DNA of 64,000 nt from positions 124,001 through 188,000 of the forward strand of contig NZ_BATJ01000009.1 of the NCBI RefSeq assembly GCF_000467125.1. Reading direction: 5' to 3'. Of the stretch, positions 37,844 to 47,932 are shown one piece after another. The DNA is from Vibrio proteolyticus NBRC 13287. Lineage in GTDB: Bacteria; Pseudomonadota; Gammaproteobacteria; Enterobacterales; Vibrionaceae. Under the pieces are notes generated by a model. That model searched no databases, was not told the DNA's origin, and saw only the letters and a program-made list of their open reading frames with translations. The translations under genes and the position numbers were made by a program. The number at the start of each line of letters is the position of its first letter. Position 1 is the first letter of the stretch.

Positions 37844-39109
37844 ATGACTGAAGTCTCTACATTAGGCGCCCTGGCCGCACTTGTGGTCGCCATTGCGCTG
37901 ATTTTAAAGAAAGTTCCCCCTGCTTACGGCATGATCATTGGGGCCTTGGTTGGCGGCGTCGTTGGCGGGGTCTCCCTGACCGATACGGTCGCGCTAATGA
38001 TAGGAGGAGCTCAGGGTATCGTGACCGCCGTGTTGCGCATCTTGGCTGCCGGTGTACTGGCCGGCGTGCTGATCGAGTCCGGTGCCGCCACCGCCATCGC
38101 GGAAACCATCGTCAAGAAAGTCGGCGAAACCCGCGCCCTGTTGGCACTGGCTCTGGCAACCATGATCCTGACCGCCGTCGGCGTGTTTGTTGATGTGGCA
38201 GTGATCACCGTCTCGCCGATTGCACTGGCCATCGCCCGCCGTGCCGACATTTCCAAAACCGCCATTCTGCTGGCAATGGTTGGCGGCGGCAAAGCCGGCA
38301 ACGTCATGTCTCCGAACCCAAACGCAATCGCGGCGGCGGATGCTTTCAACGTTCCTTTGACCTCAGTGATGGCTGCGGGCGTCATTCCAGGCCTGTGCGG
38401 CATGCTGCTGGCCTACATCATCGCCAAGCGTCTGGTCCATAAAGGCTCTAAAGTAGCCGAGCACGAAGTCATCGCCGTCGATCATGCGCGCCTGCCTGGC
38501 TTTGGCGCCGCCATCGTGGCGCCACTGATCGCCATAACGCTGCTGGCGCTGCGTCCGATTGCCGGGATCAATGTTGATCCGCTGATCGCCCTGCCGCTTG
38601 GTGGCCTGATTGGCGCGCTGGTCATGGGGCGCTTCAATGACACCAACCATTTCGCCGTATCCGGCCTGACCCGCATGGCGCCAGTGGCCGTGATGCTGCT
38701 GGGGACAGGAACCCTGGCAGGCATCATCGCCAACTCCGGATTAAAGAGCGGCCTGATTGACGTGCTGACCGCCTCTGGTCTGCCGTCCTACTTACTTGCC
38801 CCTATTTCGGGCGCCATGATGTCGCTGGCTACCGCTTCAACCACAGCAGGAACCGCGGTGGCTTCCAATGTGTTCAGCCACACGATTCTGGAGCTAGGCG
38901 TCCCCGCGCTCGCCGGTGCCGCGATGATTCATTCAGGTGCAACCGTGCTGGATCACATGCCACACGGCAGCTTTTTCCATGCGACGGGCGGCGCGGTACA
39001 TATGGATATCCGCGAGCGACTCAAACTGATCCCGTATGAGTCTCTGGTCGGTCTGATGATCGCATTTGTCTCAGTGATGATGTTTGGTGTCTTTGGTCTG
39101 TTTGTCTAA
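37844..39109 (+). CDS. GntP family permease, probable glycerate transporter
   Basis: A 421-aa inner-membrane symporter with about 12 helices and the GntP family pattern (glycine-rich helices such as GMIIGALVGGVVGG, the loop GGGKAGNVMSPNPNAIAAADAF, and SGATVLDHMPHGSFFHATGG). Family members carry gluconate, glycerate or related acids. The glycerate kinase 15 nt downstream points to glycerate. Start is an ATG with GGAATAG upstream. Confidence 0.88.
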   Translation: MTEVSTLGALAALVVAIALILKKVPPAYGMIIGALVGGVVGGVSLTDTVALMIGGAQGIVTAVLRILAAGVLAGVLIESGAATAIAETIVKKVGETRALLALALATMILTAVGVFVDVAVITVSPIALAIARRADISKTAILLAMVGGGKAGNVMSPNPNAIAAADAFNVPLTSVMAAGVIPGLCGMLLAYIIAKRLVHKGSKVAEHEVIAVDHARLPGFGAAIVAPLIAITLLALRPIAGINVDPLIALPLGGLIGALVMGRFNDTNHFAVSGLTRMAPVAVMLLGTGTLAGIIANSGLKSGLIDVLTASGLPSYLLAPISGAMMSLATASTTAGTAVASNVFSHTILELGVPALAGAAMIHSGATVLDHMPHGSFFHATGGAVHMDIRERLKLIPYESLVGLMIAFVSVMMFGVFGLFV

Positions 39110-39124
39110 GCCGTGAGGTCGAAA

Positions 39125-40264
39125 ATGAAAATTGTAATTGCTCCTGATTCTTATAAAGAAAGTCTGACGGCGATGGACGTCGCCTGTGCGATTGAAACTG
39201 GATTTCGTCAGATTCTGCCAGATGCGGATTACGTCAAACTGCCCATGGCAGACGGCGGTGAAGGCACCGTGCAGTCACTGGTGGATGCGACCGGTGGTCA
39301 GATTGTTCAACACACGGTGACGGGACCGCTGGGTACACCGGTAGACGGCTTTTATGGCTTACTCGGTGACGGCAAAACCGCCGTGATTGAAATGGCGGCC
39401 GCGTCCGGCCTTCACCTGGTGCCCGTCGCGCAGCGCAACCCACTGCTCACGACCTCCTACGGCACGGGCGAACTGATCACCGCGGTACTCGATCGCGGTG
39501 TTGAACACATTATTGTCGGTATTGGTGGCAGCGCCACCAACGATGGCGGGCTCGGTATGGTACAGGCGCTGGGTATCCGGATGCTTGATGGCGAAGATCA
39601 ACCTCTGGGGCATGGCGGTGGTGAACTGGAAAAACTGGTCCGCATTGATGTCAGCGGTCTGGATCCGCGCCTGAAGAAGGTCCGACTCGATGTGGCCTGC
39701 GATGTCGATAACCCACTGTGCGGCCCCAAAGGTGCCTCACAAGTGTTCGGTCCACAAAAAGGGGCCACCGCAGCGATGGTCGCCCGTCTCGATGACAACC
39801 TGGCGTATTATGCGCGGGTGATGCGCCGCCAGTTAGGCAAAGATGTCCAGCACATCCCGGGCGCTGGCGCCGCAGGTGGGCTTGGCGCCGCTCTGTTGGG
39901 CCTGCTCAACGCACATCTGCGTCCTGGCATCGAAATCGTCATGGAAGCGGTGAACTTGGCTTCTGTGGTCAAAGACGCCGATCTGGTCATCACCGGCGAG
40001 GGCCGTATTGATAGTCAGACCATTCACGGTAAAACACCGATCGGGGTCGCCCGTTGTGCCAAACGTTTCCAGCGGCCTGTGATTGGTATTGCCGGTTCGC
40101 TCTCCGCCGATTGTGACGTAGTGCATCAACACGGCATTGATGCATTGTTCTCTGTAGTTAACGGCGCCGTGGATTTACCCACCGCACTGGCCCAGGCCCG
40201 GAGCAACGTCGAGCTGACGGCACGCAATGTCGCAGCAGTGTGGCACATGGCGAGCCAACCATGA
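39125..40264 (+). CDS. garK: glycerate kinase
   Basis: A 379-aa glycerate kinase of the GarK/GlxK type, which makes 2-phosphoglycerate for glycolysis. Family motifs are APDSYKESLTA, PMADGGEGTV, GIGGSATNDGGLGM and GAGAAGGLGAALLGLL, with a late TGEGRIDSQTIHGKTP loop. The ATG at 39125 has GAGG upstream; an in-frame GTG at 39113 overlaps that site. It closes the cdaR-permease-kinase group and is followed by a terminator. Confidence 0.92.
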   Translation: MKIVIAPDSYKESLTAMDVACAIETGFRQILPDADYVKLPMADGGEGTVQSLVDATGGQIVQHTVTGPLGTPVDGFYGLLGDGKTAVIEMAAASGLHLVPVAQRNPLLTTSYGTGELITAVLDRGVEHIIVGIGGSATNDGGLGMVQALGIRMLDGEDQPLGHGGGELEKLVRIDVSGLDPRLKKVRLDVACDVDNPLCGPKGASQVFGPQKGATAAMVARLDDNLAYYARVMRRQLGKDVQHIPGAGAAGGLGAALLGLLNAHLRPGIEIVMEAVNLASVVKDADLVITGEGRIDSQTIHGKTPIGVARCAKRFQRPVIGIAGSLSADCDVVHQHGIDALFSVVNGAVDLPTALAQARSNVELTARNVAAVWHMASQP

Positions 40265-40276
40265 ACTGACTCAGAT

Positions 40277-40307
40277 AAAAAAAGCCGCTGAAACAATCAG
40301 CGGCTTT
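40277..40307. terminator. bidirectional terminator between garK and acnB
   Basis: An 11-bp stem (aaagccgctga / tcagcggcttt) with a 5-nt loop. The T run is long on the minus strand (for acnB) and short on the plus strand (for garK). Confidence 0.85.
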
Positions 40308-40329
40308 CTCATCACGTCATCACGCTGGC

Positions 40330-42927
40330 TTACGCCGGCTCTTGGAAGATCACTTCTTCCGCTTTCTTGGTGTACGTGTCCATCAGGTGGAAGTTGAGGT
40401 AACGGTAAGTATCCGCAGCCGTCGCATCAATCTTCTCTGCGTATTGCAGGTACTCGTCCACATTCGGAATACGCCCCAAAATGGCACCTACCGCTGACAG
40501 TTCCGCTGACGCCAGGAAGACATTCGCGCCGGTTCCCAGACGGTTCGGGAAGTTACGCGTTGACGTCGACATAACCGTCGCTTTATCCGCCACACGTGCC
40601 TGGTTACCCATACACAGTGAACAGCCCGGAGTTTCAATGCGCACCCCAGCGCGGCCGAAGATGCCGTAGTAACCTTCTTCAATCAGCTGGTCTTTATCCA
40701 TCTTGGTTGGCGGAGCCACCCACAAACGGGTTTCCAGTTGACCTTTGTGGTTGTCCAGCAGTTTCCCTGCCGCACGGAAGTGACCAATGTTCGTCATACA
40801 AGAACCGATGAACACCTCGTCGATTTGGGTACCCTGTACATCAGACAGCAGACGGGCGTCGTCCGGATCGTTCGGCGCACACAGAATCGGCTCGTTGATC
40901 TCATTCATATCGATTTCGATTACGTGCGCGTATTCAGCGTCTTTGTCCGCTGCCATCAGCTCAGGCTTATCCAGCCATTCCTGCATTGCTTTGATGCGGC
41001 GCTCAATGGTACGACGATCGCCGTAACCTTCCGAGATCATCCACTTTAGCATGGTGATGTTGGAATTGAGGTATTCGGCTATCGATTCTTCCGACAGTTT
41101 AACGGTACAGCCCGCAGCAGAACGCTCGGCCGACGCGTCAGACAGCTCAAATGCTTGTTCAACCGTCAGGTGCTCCAGACCTTCAATTTCCAGAATGCGA
41201 CCAGAGAACTCGTTGATCTTACCCGCTTTCTCAACAGTGAGCAGACCTTGCTTGATACCGTAGTACGGGATCGCGTGCACCAAATCACGCAGTGTGATGC
41301 CGGCTTGCAGCTTGCCTTTAAAGCGCACCAGAATCGACTCTGGCATATCCAGTGGCATCACGCCGGTTGCGGCTGCAAACGCCACCAGACCAGAGCCTGC
41401 CGGGAAAGAAATCCCCAGAGGGAATCGGGTGTGCGAGTCACCACCTGTACCAACGGTATCCGGCAGCAACATGCGGTTGAGCCACGAGTGGATGATGCCA
41501 TCGCCCGGACGCAGTGAAACACCGCCACGGTTCATAATAAAATCAGGCAACGTGTGGTGAGTGTTGACGTCAACCGGTTTCGGGTAAGCCGAGGTGTGAC
41601 AGAACGACTGCATCACCAGATCCGCAGAGAAACCCAGACATGCCAAATCTTTCAGTTCATCACGAGTCATCGGACCGGTGGTGTCCTGAGAACCAACCGT
41701 GGTCATTTTAGGTTCACAATAGGTGCCCGGACGGATGCCATCAACGCCACACGCTTTGCCAACCATTTTCTGCGCCAGCGTAAAGCCGGCATCAGAGTCT
41801 GCAACCGGAGCAGGCAGACGGAACACATCACTGGTTTCCAGACCCAGCGACTGACGCGCTTTGTCCGTCAGACCACGTCCGATGATCAGAGGAATACGGC
41901 CGCCGGCGCGCACTTCATCCAGCAACACGTCGGTCTTGAGTTTGAATTCAGCCAGCACTTCACCCGTTTCGTGGTTACATACTTTGCCTTCGTATGGGTA
42001 TACGTCGATCACGTCACCCATGTTCATTTTCGATACGTCCAGCTCGACAGGCAGCGCACCCGCATCTTCCATGGTGTTGAAGAAGATAGGTGCAATCTTA
42101 CCACCCAGAACAAAACCGCCAGCGCGTTTGTTCGGGACATATGGGATATCATCGCCCATAAACCACAACACAGAGTTGGTCGCCGATTTACGCGATGAGC
42201 CAGTACCGACGACGTCACCGACGTAAACCAGTTGATGACCTTTTTCTTTCAGCGCTTCAATCTGTTTGATCGGACCAATGGTGCCTGGCTGATCCGGTTC
42301 GATACCTTCACGTTCGTTTTTCAGCATCGCCAGAGCGTGCACTGGAATATCAGGACGAGACCAGGCATCCGGAGCCGGAGACAGGTCGTCGGTGTTGGTT
42401 TCACCGGTGACTTTAAATACGGTCAGAGTGATTTTTTCGTCCAGTTTTGGTTTCGACAAGAACCATTCGGCATCGGCCCAAGACTGCAGGACTTGTTGGG
42501 CAAATGCGTTGCCGTTTTTGGCCTTTTCTTCCACATCGTAGAAGGCATCAAACATCAGCAGGGTGTGTGACAGGGCTTTCACTGCGATCGGCGCCAGAGC
42601 GTCGATGTCCAGCAGGGAAATCAGCGGCTCAATATTGTAACCGCCCTGCATGGTACCCAGAAGTTGCGCCGCTTTTTCCGGGCTGACCAGAGGAGAAGAG
42701 ACTTCGCCTTTGGTGACCGCCGCCAGAAAACCGGCTTTCACGTAAGCAGCTTCATCAACACCTGGTGGGATTCGGTTTTCCAGTAGTTCAAGGATGAAGT
42801 CCTCTTCACCTTGCGGGGGATTTTTCAGAAGTTCTACAAGTCCAGCAACTTGCTCTGCGTCCAGGGGTTTAGGGACAACTCCTTCGGCAGCACGCTCTTC
42901 GACGTGTTTACGGTAGGCTTCAAGCAC
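40330..42927 (-). CDS. acnB: aconitate hydratase B
   Basis: An 865-aa 4Fe-4S enzyme, the same length as E. coli AcnB, that isomerises citrate and isocitrate in the TCA cycle. The N-terminal HEAT-like domain characteristic of AcnB is present (about 1-160). Cluster cysteines are in [13 protein letters not shown] and in [12 protein letters not shown]. The start is a GTG with AGAGG upstream. A stronger site (GGAGGA) belongs to a 7-codon ORF that overlaps the first acnB codons. Apo-AcnB binds mRNA in E. coli; nothing in the sequence tests that here. Confidence 0.96.
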   Translation of the reverse strand: MLEAYRKHVEERAAEGVVPKPLDAEQVAGLVELLKNPPQGEEDFILELLENRIPPGVDEAAYVKAGFLAAVTKGEVSSPLVSPEKAAQLLGTMQGGYNIEPLISLLDIDALAPIAVKALSHTLLMFDAFYDVEEKAKNGNAFAQQVLQSWADAEWFLSKPKLDEKITLTVFKVTGETNTDDLSPAPDAWSRPDIPVHALAMLKNEREGIEPDQPGTIGPIKQIEALKEKGHQLVYVGDVVGTGSSRKSATNSVLWFMGDDIPYVPNKRAGGFVLGGKIAPIFFNTMEDAGALPVELDVSKMNMGDVIDVYPYEGKVCNHETGEVLAEFKLKTDVLLDEVRAGGRIPLIIGRGLTDKARQSLGLETSDVFRLPAPVADSDAGFTLAQKMVGKACGVDGIRPGTYCEPKMTTVGSQDTTGPMTRDELKDLACLGFSADLVMQSFCHTSAYPKPVDVNTHHTLPDFIMNRGGVSLRPGDGIIHSWLNRMLLPDTVGTGGDSHTRFPLGISFPAGSGLVAFAAATGVMPLDMPESILVRFKGKLQAGITLRDLVHAIPYYGIKQGLLTVEKAGKINEFSGRILEIEGLEHLTVEQAFELSDASAERSAAGCTVKLSEESIAEYLNSNITMLKWMISEGYGDRRTIERRIKAMQEWLDKPELMAADKDAEYAHVIEIDMNEINEPILCAPNDPDDARLLSDVQGTQIDEVFIGSCMTNIGHFRAAGKLLDNHKGQLETRLWVAPPTKMDKDQLIEEGYYGIFGRAGVRIETPGCSLCMGNQARVADKATVMSTSTRNFPNRLGTGANVFLASAELSAVGAILGRIPNVDEYLQYAEKIDATAADTYRYLNFHLMDTYTKKAEEVIFQEPA

Positions 42928-42943
42928 GACTTTTTCCTCTCAT
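42920..42943 (-). CDS. 7-aa upstream ORF overlapping the acnB start
   Basis: The ORF encodes MRGKSRA and runs from ATG at 42943-42941 to TGA at 42922-42920. Its ribosome site, GGAGGA about 7 nt upstream, is stronger than acnB's own. It ends 8 nt inside acnB in another frame, so a terminating ribosome could reinitiate at the acnB GTG. Not proven to be translated. Confidence 0.35.
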   Translation of the reverse strand: MRGKSRA

Positions 42944-43227
42944 TGCGGTTCCTCCTCATTTATGACTGTTCTTAGTAGACAAAAGAGGAGTGAACATCCT
43001 TGGAAACTTGGCTCTCCTTGCCATGCTTTCATTCAATTTTTGATTGAGAGACAGCGCCAGAGAGGCCAAACTGTGGGCGACAGAATAGCAAAATTAACGA
43101 TAAATTAAAATCTCATCATTTTGACCAACATAGCAACTTAAGACTAAAGTTCTATGATTTTGCATGCTTTATTGCTAAGAATCCCACCAGGTGAGATCCG
43201 GCTGCCACCCGTTTTTTACTTCCCTGC
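42944..43227 (-). promoter_or_regulatory. acnB upstream region
   Basis: About 285 bases without a gene precede acnB. A candidate promoter has -10 TATTCT (43087-43082), 17-nt spacer and a poor -35 TTTTAA (43110-43105), giving a leader of about 150 nt. A weak 5-bp hairpin (tcaat / attga near 43033-43047) lies in that leader. No clear terminator for the patatin gene was found in this gap. Confidence 0.35.
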
Positions 43228-45528
43228 TCAATCGAACGTCGTTCCGATGATCAGGTAAATGGAATCATAGTTGCGTTCGGTCCGACCATAGCCAAACATG
43301 ATTGGGCCAATCGGAGAATCGATCCCGGCGAACACGGAGCCCGCCAAGTACATCGGCAACTCAGACAACGACAGTCCGGACTCAGACCATACGCCGCCGT
43401 ATTCCAGCGACGCGCCCAGATAGAGGGGCGAACTGAACAGGCCAAAATCATTATCAAACCAGCGATAACGGTAGATCATATTGCCGTAAAGTTTGTTTTC
43501 TCCGGCGAGGCTGTTGCGCGGAATGCCAGACAGATGCAAGAAGCCGCCCAGTTGCTGAGGTTCAATCAGAGTGTCAGAATTGAGACTCTCGATCAAACCG
43601 GCATCCACGTTGCCCACTAAAGTATGACGGCCCACGCTTTTAGCCCCAATCAACTTTACATTGGTTTCATACGTTGTGCCTTCCTCTTCATAAGTTCCGT
43701 CTCCGACCCAAGCGTGTGAAACCACATAGTCTAAGTCCAGATAGATCCCTTTGGTGGGCAGGCTGAAGTCATCCAGGGTATCGATACGATAGTTGAAAAA
43801 TACGCCGGTACGCTGGTAATCGAAGCTGCCAAACGAGGCCAGATTGGACACTTCCGCCTCGCCATCGGTATAACGTACACCGGTTTTAAATTCACTCCAT
43901 AAACGGTGCTGGTAGCCCAGTGCCGCCTCTCCGACCCACTGTTTGTAAGTCACCGGTAAGAAGTCTTTGACCGCGTCCAGTCCTCGATCACTGACGGTTT
44001 GGTCTTCCACATCGATCGGGATATTGGTCACTTGATTGGTGTAGCGGCCTTTCAAAGTGGCAAAGAGTTTTTGCCCTGACATCAGCGGCGTATACAACTC
44101 CGTCTCAAACAGCTTGTTCGACCCCATGTCCATATTCAGACGCAGCTCAGCGCCGCTGCTGTTGAGGTTGGTGAAATTGGTGGTGACACCAATAGAGTAC
44201 TGGCTTTCGGTATCAAAATCGTCTTCGAGAAAGAAACGGAAGTCCATGTAATTGGGCCCCCAGGATTTCTCTTTCACATCCACGTTGAGGATATTTTCAC
44301 CGTCGCGCTGATCAAACTTGTAGGTGACCAACTCAAAACGGTCAAGCGCATACAGGTTCTGTACACTCTGCTCCAGTTCTTCGGTCGAATACTGCTTACC
44401 CTCTTTCAGCGCCAGCCGGTTTTCAAGCAAGTTATCGGTGTAATGGGTTTGGTTATTGATCGAAATTTTGTCGAGTTTGACTTCGTCGATATACACCAGT
44501 CCACGCCGGACGGTCTCTTTGATGTCGAGGTATTTCTGATAATCCGCCGTCGACAACGACAGGCGAGACAAGGCTTGCTTGGCATCATTAGCCGCCTTAT
44601 AACCACGTTTGTACGCTTCCGGCATGATGAAAAAATCGGTGGTACTGTAACCGCCCACATCCGGCTGGATCAGTACATCCTGGTCAGCAAGCTTTTTGAC
44701 CTGTTGCTGAGTACTGCGGCGGACCAGATAATTAGAAAGCTGATCGGCGACCGTAAAGAAATTAGTGAAATCATCCGCGCTCTTGTAATCGGAGCTGATG
44801 TCGACCGCGATGATGATGTCGGCGCCCATTTGACGCGCGATGTCGACCGGCATGTTGTTGGTGACCCCACCGTCCACCAGCATATGGCCGTTGACCTCGT
44901 AAGGCGGCAACGCTCCAGGGACCGACATACTGGCCATCATGGCATCGGTCAGATAACCTTTGTCCATCACCACAGGTTGCAGTTCCAGAATGTCGGTAGC
45001 CACCGCGCGGTAAGGGATCGCCAGTTGATCAAAAGATTGAAACGGCGGCAGATTACCGGTGGTTTCACGCAGAATACGCAACATATTCTGTCCCTGAACG
45101 ACCCCACGTGAGGCACGGATTTCGCCCCAGCGAATGCCAAGATCCGTGGTCAGTTGATATCGGTCTTCATACTCTTTATCACGCACCCGGCGCTCACTGC
45201 GATCAACCCGGTCGCGGTAGCCGTCGTTCCAGTTAACCGAATAGAGAAAACTTTCGATCTCATCCGCGCTCATGCCGGTGGCGTACAAGCCGCCAACGTA
45301 GGCCCCCATACTGGTGCCAGTCACAATGTCCACCGGAATGTGCATCTCTTCCAGCGCTTTTAATACCCCTATGTGCGCTGCTCCTTTGGCCCCGCCACCT
45401 GCCAGCACCACTGCAATTTTGGGCCGCGATTTCACGCCTTGCTGAGTGACGTCGGACGTGGCGGTTGCCGCCACGCCAGAAAAGCTGACCAACAGGATCA
45501 GAGTAAACAGAAAAGGAAGACGCAACAT
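43228..45528 (-). CDS. patatin-like phospholipase fused to an outer-membrane barrel
   Basis: A 766-aa protein with a signal peptide (about 1-22), a patatin domain (about 37-230), a POTRA-like segment (about 345-420) and a C-terminal BamA/FhaC-type 16-strand barrel (about 430-766). The catalytic dyad is Ser73 in GTSMG and Asp219 in DGG; the oxyanion loop GGGAKG (44-49) is intact. This is the domain order of type Vd autotransporters such as Pseudomonas PlpD, which secrete or display a lipase. The last residues, IGTTFD, end in Asp rather than the usual aromatic residue. It lies 52 nt downstream of mrcB with no terminator between, so it may share that message. Confidence 0.88.
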   Translation of the reverse strand: MLRLPFLFTLILLVSFSGVAATATSDVTQQGVKSRPKIAVVLAGGGAKGAAHIGVLKALEEMHIPVDIVTGTSMGAYVGGLYATGMSADEIESFLYSVNWNDGYRDRVDRSERRVRDKEYEDRYQLTTDLGIRWGEIRASRGVVQGQNMLRILRETTGNLPPFQSFDQLAIPYRAVATDILELQPVVMDKGYLTDAMMASMSVPGALPPYEVNGHMLVDGGVTNNMPVDIARQMGADIIIAVDISSDYKSADDFTNFFTVADQLSNYLVRRSTQQQVKKLADQDVLIQPDVGGYSTTDFFIMPEAYKRGYKAANDAKQALSRLSLSTADYQKYLDIKETVRRGLVYIDEVKLDKISINNQTHYTDNLLENRLALKEGKQYSTEELEQSVQNLYALDRFELVTYKFDQRDGENILNVDVKEKSWGPNYMDFRFFLEDDFDTESQYSIGVTTNFTNLNSSGAELRLNMDMGSNKLFETELYTPLMSGQKLFATLKGRYTNQVTNIPIDVEDQTVSDRGLDAVKDFLPVTYKQWVGEAALGYQHRLWSEFKTGVRYTDGEAEVSNLASFGSFDYQRTGVFFNYRIDTLDDFSLPTKGIYLDLDYVVSHAWVGDGTYEEEGTTYETNVKLIGAKSVGRHTLVGNVDAGLIESLNSDTLIEPQQLGGFLHLSGIPRNSLAGENKLYGNMIYRYRWFDNDFGLFSSPLYLGASLEYGGVWSESGLSLSELPMYLAGSVFAGIDSPIGPIMFGYGRTERNYDSIYLIIGTTFD

Positions 45529-45580
45529 CGAAGCCCTAAATATCCTTGAGTATGAATAGATTAGATATTACTCGATCGTT

Positions 45581-47932
45581 TTACCAACTGAATATCTTTT
45601 TCAGCCATTGTGCCGGTTGATTTTCACAACTTTTCTTCATCGCCCCGTCGGCGTCCCACATCGGTAACTTGAATTTGTCGTCACAACTCAGCTCCAGGCC
45701 GCCTTTTCCGGTTGGTTCAAAGCCAAAAGTGCTGATCCCTTGTGGCCATGGCAACACCAGTTTTTCCGGAATCCGATGTTGCAGATAATCGGCATACACA
45801 CGCAGCGCACCGCTTGATCCAGTCAGTTTGGTTGACTTGTTATCATCGCGTCCGACCCAGACAGTGGTTACTTCACGCCCGTCGATGCCGACAAACCAAC
45901 TGTCGCGGGTGTCGTTGCTGGTTCCGGTTTTGCCGGCCAGAGCCGCCCAGCCAAACTGGCTGTTGAGGTAGCGACCAGTGCCTTCCAGCACGCCGCGTTT
46001 CATCGCATAAGTGGTCAGCCAGGCCGCCTGTTGGTCAACGGTTTGTGACATCCGCGGGATCGACTGGTACAGCACATTGCCGTCCAGATCCAACACCGAG
46101 CGCAGGGCCGACAGTGGCGCTTTTTGCCCTGAGTTAGTTAAAGTCTGATACATCTGTGCCACCTGAAACGGCGTGAGTGAAAACGACCCCAGGAACATGG
46201 ATGGAACCGGTCGGATCTCTTCACGATTCACCCCCAGTTTCTCAAACGTATCCATCACATTCTGAATGCCCAGTTGCATCCCCAACCGTACCGTCGGCAC
46301 ATTAAGTGACTTCGCCAAGCCCAGATACAACGGCACGTCGCCCCGATACTGGCGGTCATAGTTACGTGGCGTCCAGCTGTTACCCTGGCTGCCTTTCAGT
46401 GTCAGTGGCTTATCTTCCAGTGTCGTGGCCAGATTGAATTTTTGCGGCTGCTCCAGCGCGGTCAAGTACACCGCGGGTTTGGCCAACGAACCGATTTGAC
46501 GACTGGCATTGAGCGCGCGGTTGAAACCGTCGTACCCCACGCGTTTGCCGCCCACCATGGCACGGATCTCACCAGTGTGACGATCCACAGCGATCGCCGC
46601 AGCTTCCAGCCCTTTGCCGGACGTTTTTTCCAGTTGAGGTACTTTGGCCGCGATCGCTTTTTCCAGCTCATGCTGAGAGACAGGATCCAGTGACGTAAAC
46701 ACCCGCAGGCCAGTATCAGACTGGAACGCTGAGCCGACTTTGTCTTTCAGCTCAATTTGCAGCTGTTGGAAATACGCGGGCTGACGGCTGGCAATACGCG
46801 GATTCTTTTGCACATCCAGCGGGCGACTAGCGGCTTCTTCAAATTCTGACGCCGTGAGAATGTTTTGTTGCATCATCAGACGCAGCACCAAATCTCGGCG
46901 CTCTTTTGCCCGTTCCGGGTAGCGGGCCGGATTGTAATAAGACGGTCCTTTGACCATGCCAACCAACAGCGCCAGTTGATCAATGCGCAGTTCCTGAATT
47001 GGCTGACCAAAGTAAAGGCGTGATGCCAGACCAAAACCGTGGATCGCCTCACCACCGCTTTGCCCCAGATACACTTCATTGAGGTAAGCTTCCAGAATGC
47101 GATCTTTGCTGTAGCGGTAATCGATGATCAGCGCGATATACGCTTCCTGCAGCTTACGCCACAAGGTGCGGTCACGAGACAGGAAGATGTTTTTCGCCAA
47201 CTGCTGCGTCAGGGTACTGCCGCCTTGCACCGTGCGTCCCGCTCTCAGGTTGGCCACCAGGGCCCGTGCGATCGCCACCGGAGACACACCGTCATGCTGA
47301 TAGAAGTCGCGGTCTTCGGTGGTCAGCAATGCATCAATCATCACTTCCGGGAACTGATCACGACGCAGGAACAGGCGCTGCTCATCCTCTTTTTCCAGCA
47401 TACCAAGCATCTTCGGCTCAACTCGCAGGTAACCTAAATCACCATTGCGCTCCAGCGAGCGAATGCGCTGCAAGCCCGAGCCATCAAATGACAGCATCAC
47501 ATGACGCTCCGGCTCCGGCCCGTCAGAGAACTCAAACGGACGACGGATCAACTCAATTTTGCTCGACGACGACGAATACTCACCCGGGTGGTGCGGCTGG
47601 CGCACTTTGCGGTAGTTGAGTACGTCCAGCTCGTTTCTGACCTCTTGTAAAGAGATGTCATCACCGGGAGCAAGGTTCAGAATACGGGCGTACACTACGG
47701 TGGGCAGGCTGAACAGCTGCCCTTCAAACCGTTGACGAACCATAGTATCAAGGTAAATCCCCACAAAGATCGCCACCGCGATCCCCGCCAGAGCCAGCTT
47801 CCAGCCGATGCTCCAGATGGTTTTCAGCCAGCGATGTTTTCCCGGCTTCTTCGGCGGACGTTTGCGGGATTTACGGGTAGCCGTCGGTTTGTTGGTGCGC
47901 TTTTTCGCAGCCGGTGTTTTCTTCGTCGTCAT
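45581..47932 (-). CDS. mrcB: penicillin-binding protein 1b (bifunctional murein synthase)
   Basis: A 783-aa class A PBP that polymerises and cross-links peptidoglycan. It has a very basic cytoplasmic tail (about 1-37), a TM helix (about 42-61), a UB2H domain (about 75-160) that docks the LpoB-type activator, a GT51 glycosyltransferase with Glu206 in TTEDRDFYQHDG, and a transpeptidase with SLAK as the S-x-x-K motif and KTGTSND. Its start overlaps the hrpB stop by 4 nt (ATGA), so the two are coupled. Confidence 0.95.
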   Translation of the reverse strand: MTTKKTPAAKKRTNKPTATRKSRKRPPKKPGKHRWLKTIWSIGWKLALAGIAVAIFVGIYLDTMVRQRFEGQLFSLPTVVYARILNLAPGDDISLQEVRNELDVLNYRKVRQPHHPGEYSSSSSKIELIRRPFEFSDGPEPERHVMLSFDGSGLQRIRSLERNGDLGYLRVEPKMLGMLEKEDEQRLFLRRDQFPEVMIDALLTTEDRDFYQHDGVSPVAIARALVANLRAGRTVQGGSTLTQQLAKNIFLSRDRTLWRKLQEAYIALIIDYRYSKDRILEAYLNEVYLGQSGGEAIHGFGLASRLYFGQPIQELRIDQLALLVGMVKGPSYYNPARYPERAKERRDLVLRLMMQQNILTASEFEEAASRPLDVQKNPRIASRQPAYFQQLQIELKDKVGSAFQSDTGLRVFTSLDPVSQHELEKAIAAKVPQLEKTSGKGLEAAAIAVDRHTGEIRAMVGGKRVGYDGFNRALNASRQIGSLAKPAVYLTALEQPQKFNLATTLEDKPLTLKGSQGNSWTPRNYDRQYRGDVPLYLGLAKSLNVPTVRLGMQLGIQNVMDTFEKLGVNREEIRPVPSMFLGSFSLTPFQVAQMYQTLTNSGQKAPLSALRSVLDLDGNVLYQSIPRMSQTVDQQAAWLTTYAMKRGVLEGTGRYLNSQFGWAALAGKTGTSNDTRDSWFVGIDGREVTTVWVGRDDNKSTKLTGSSGALRVYADYLQHRIPEKLVLPWPQGISTFGFEPTGKGGLELSCDDKFKLPMWDADGAMKKSCENQPAQWLKKIFSW

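Noticed and set aside
41554..42198. 214-aa plus-strand ORF inside acnB
   Set aside because: An antisense shadow of acnB, whose frame carries the aconitase motifs.
43170..43227. Terminator after the patatin gene
   Set aside because: The best stem would leave a one-base loop and has no T run.
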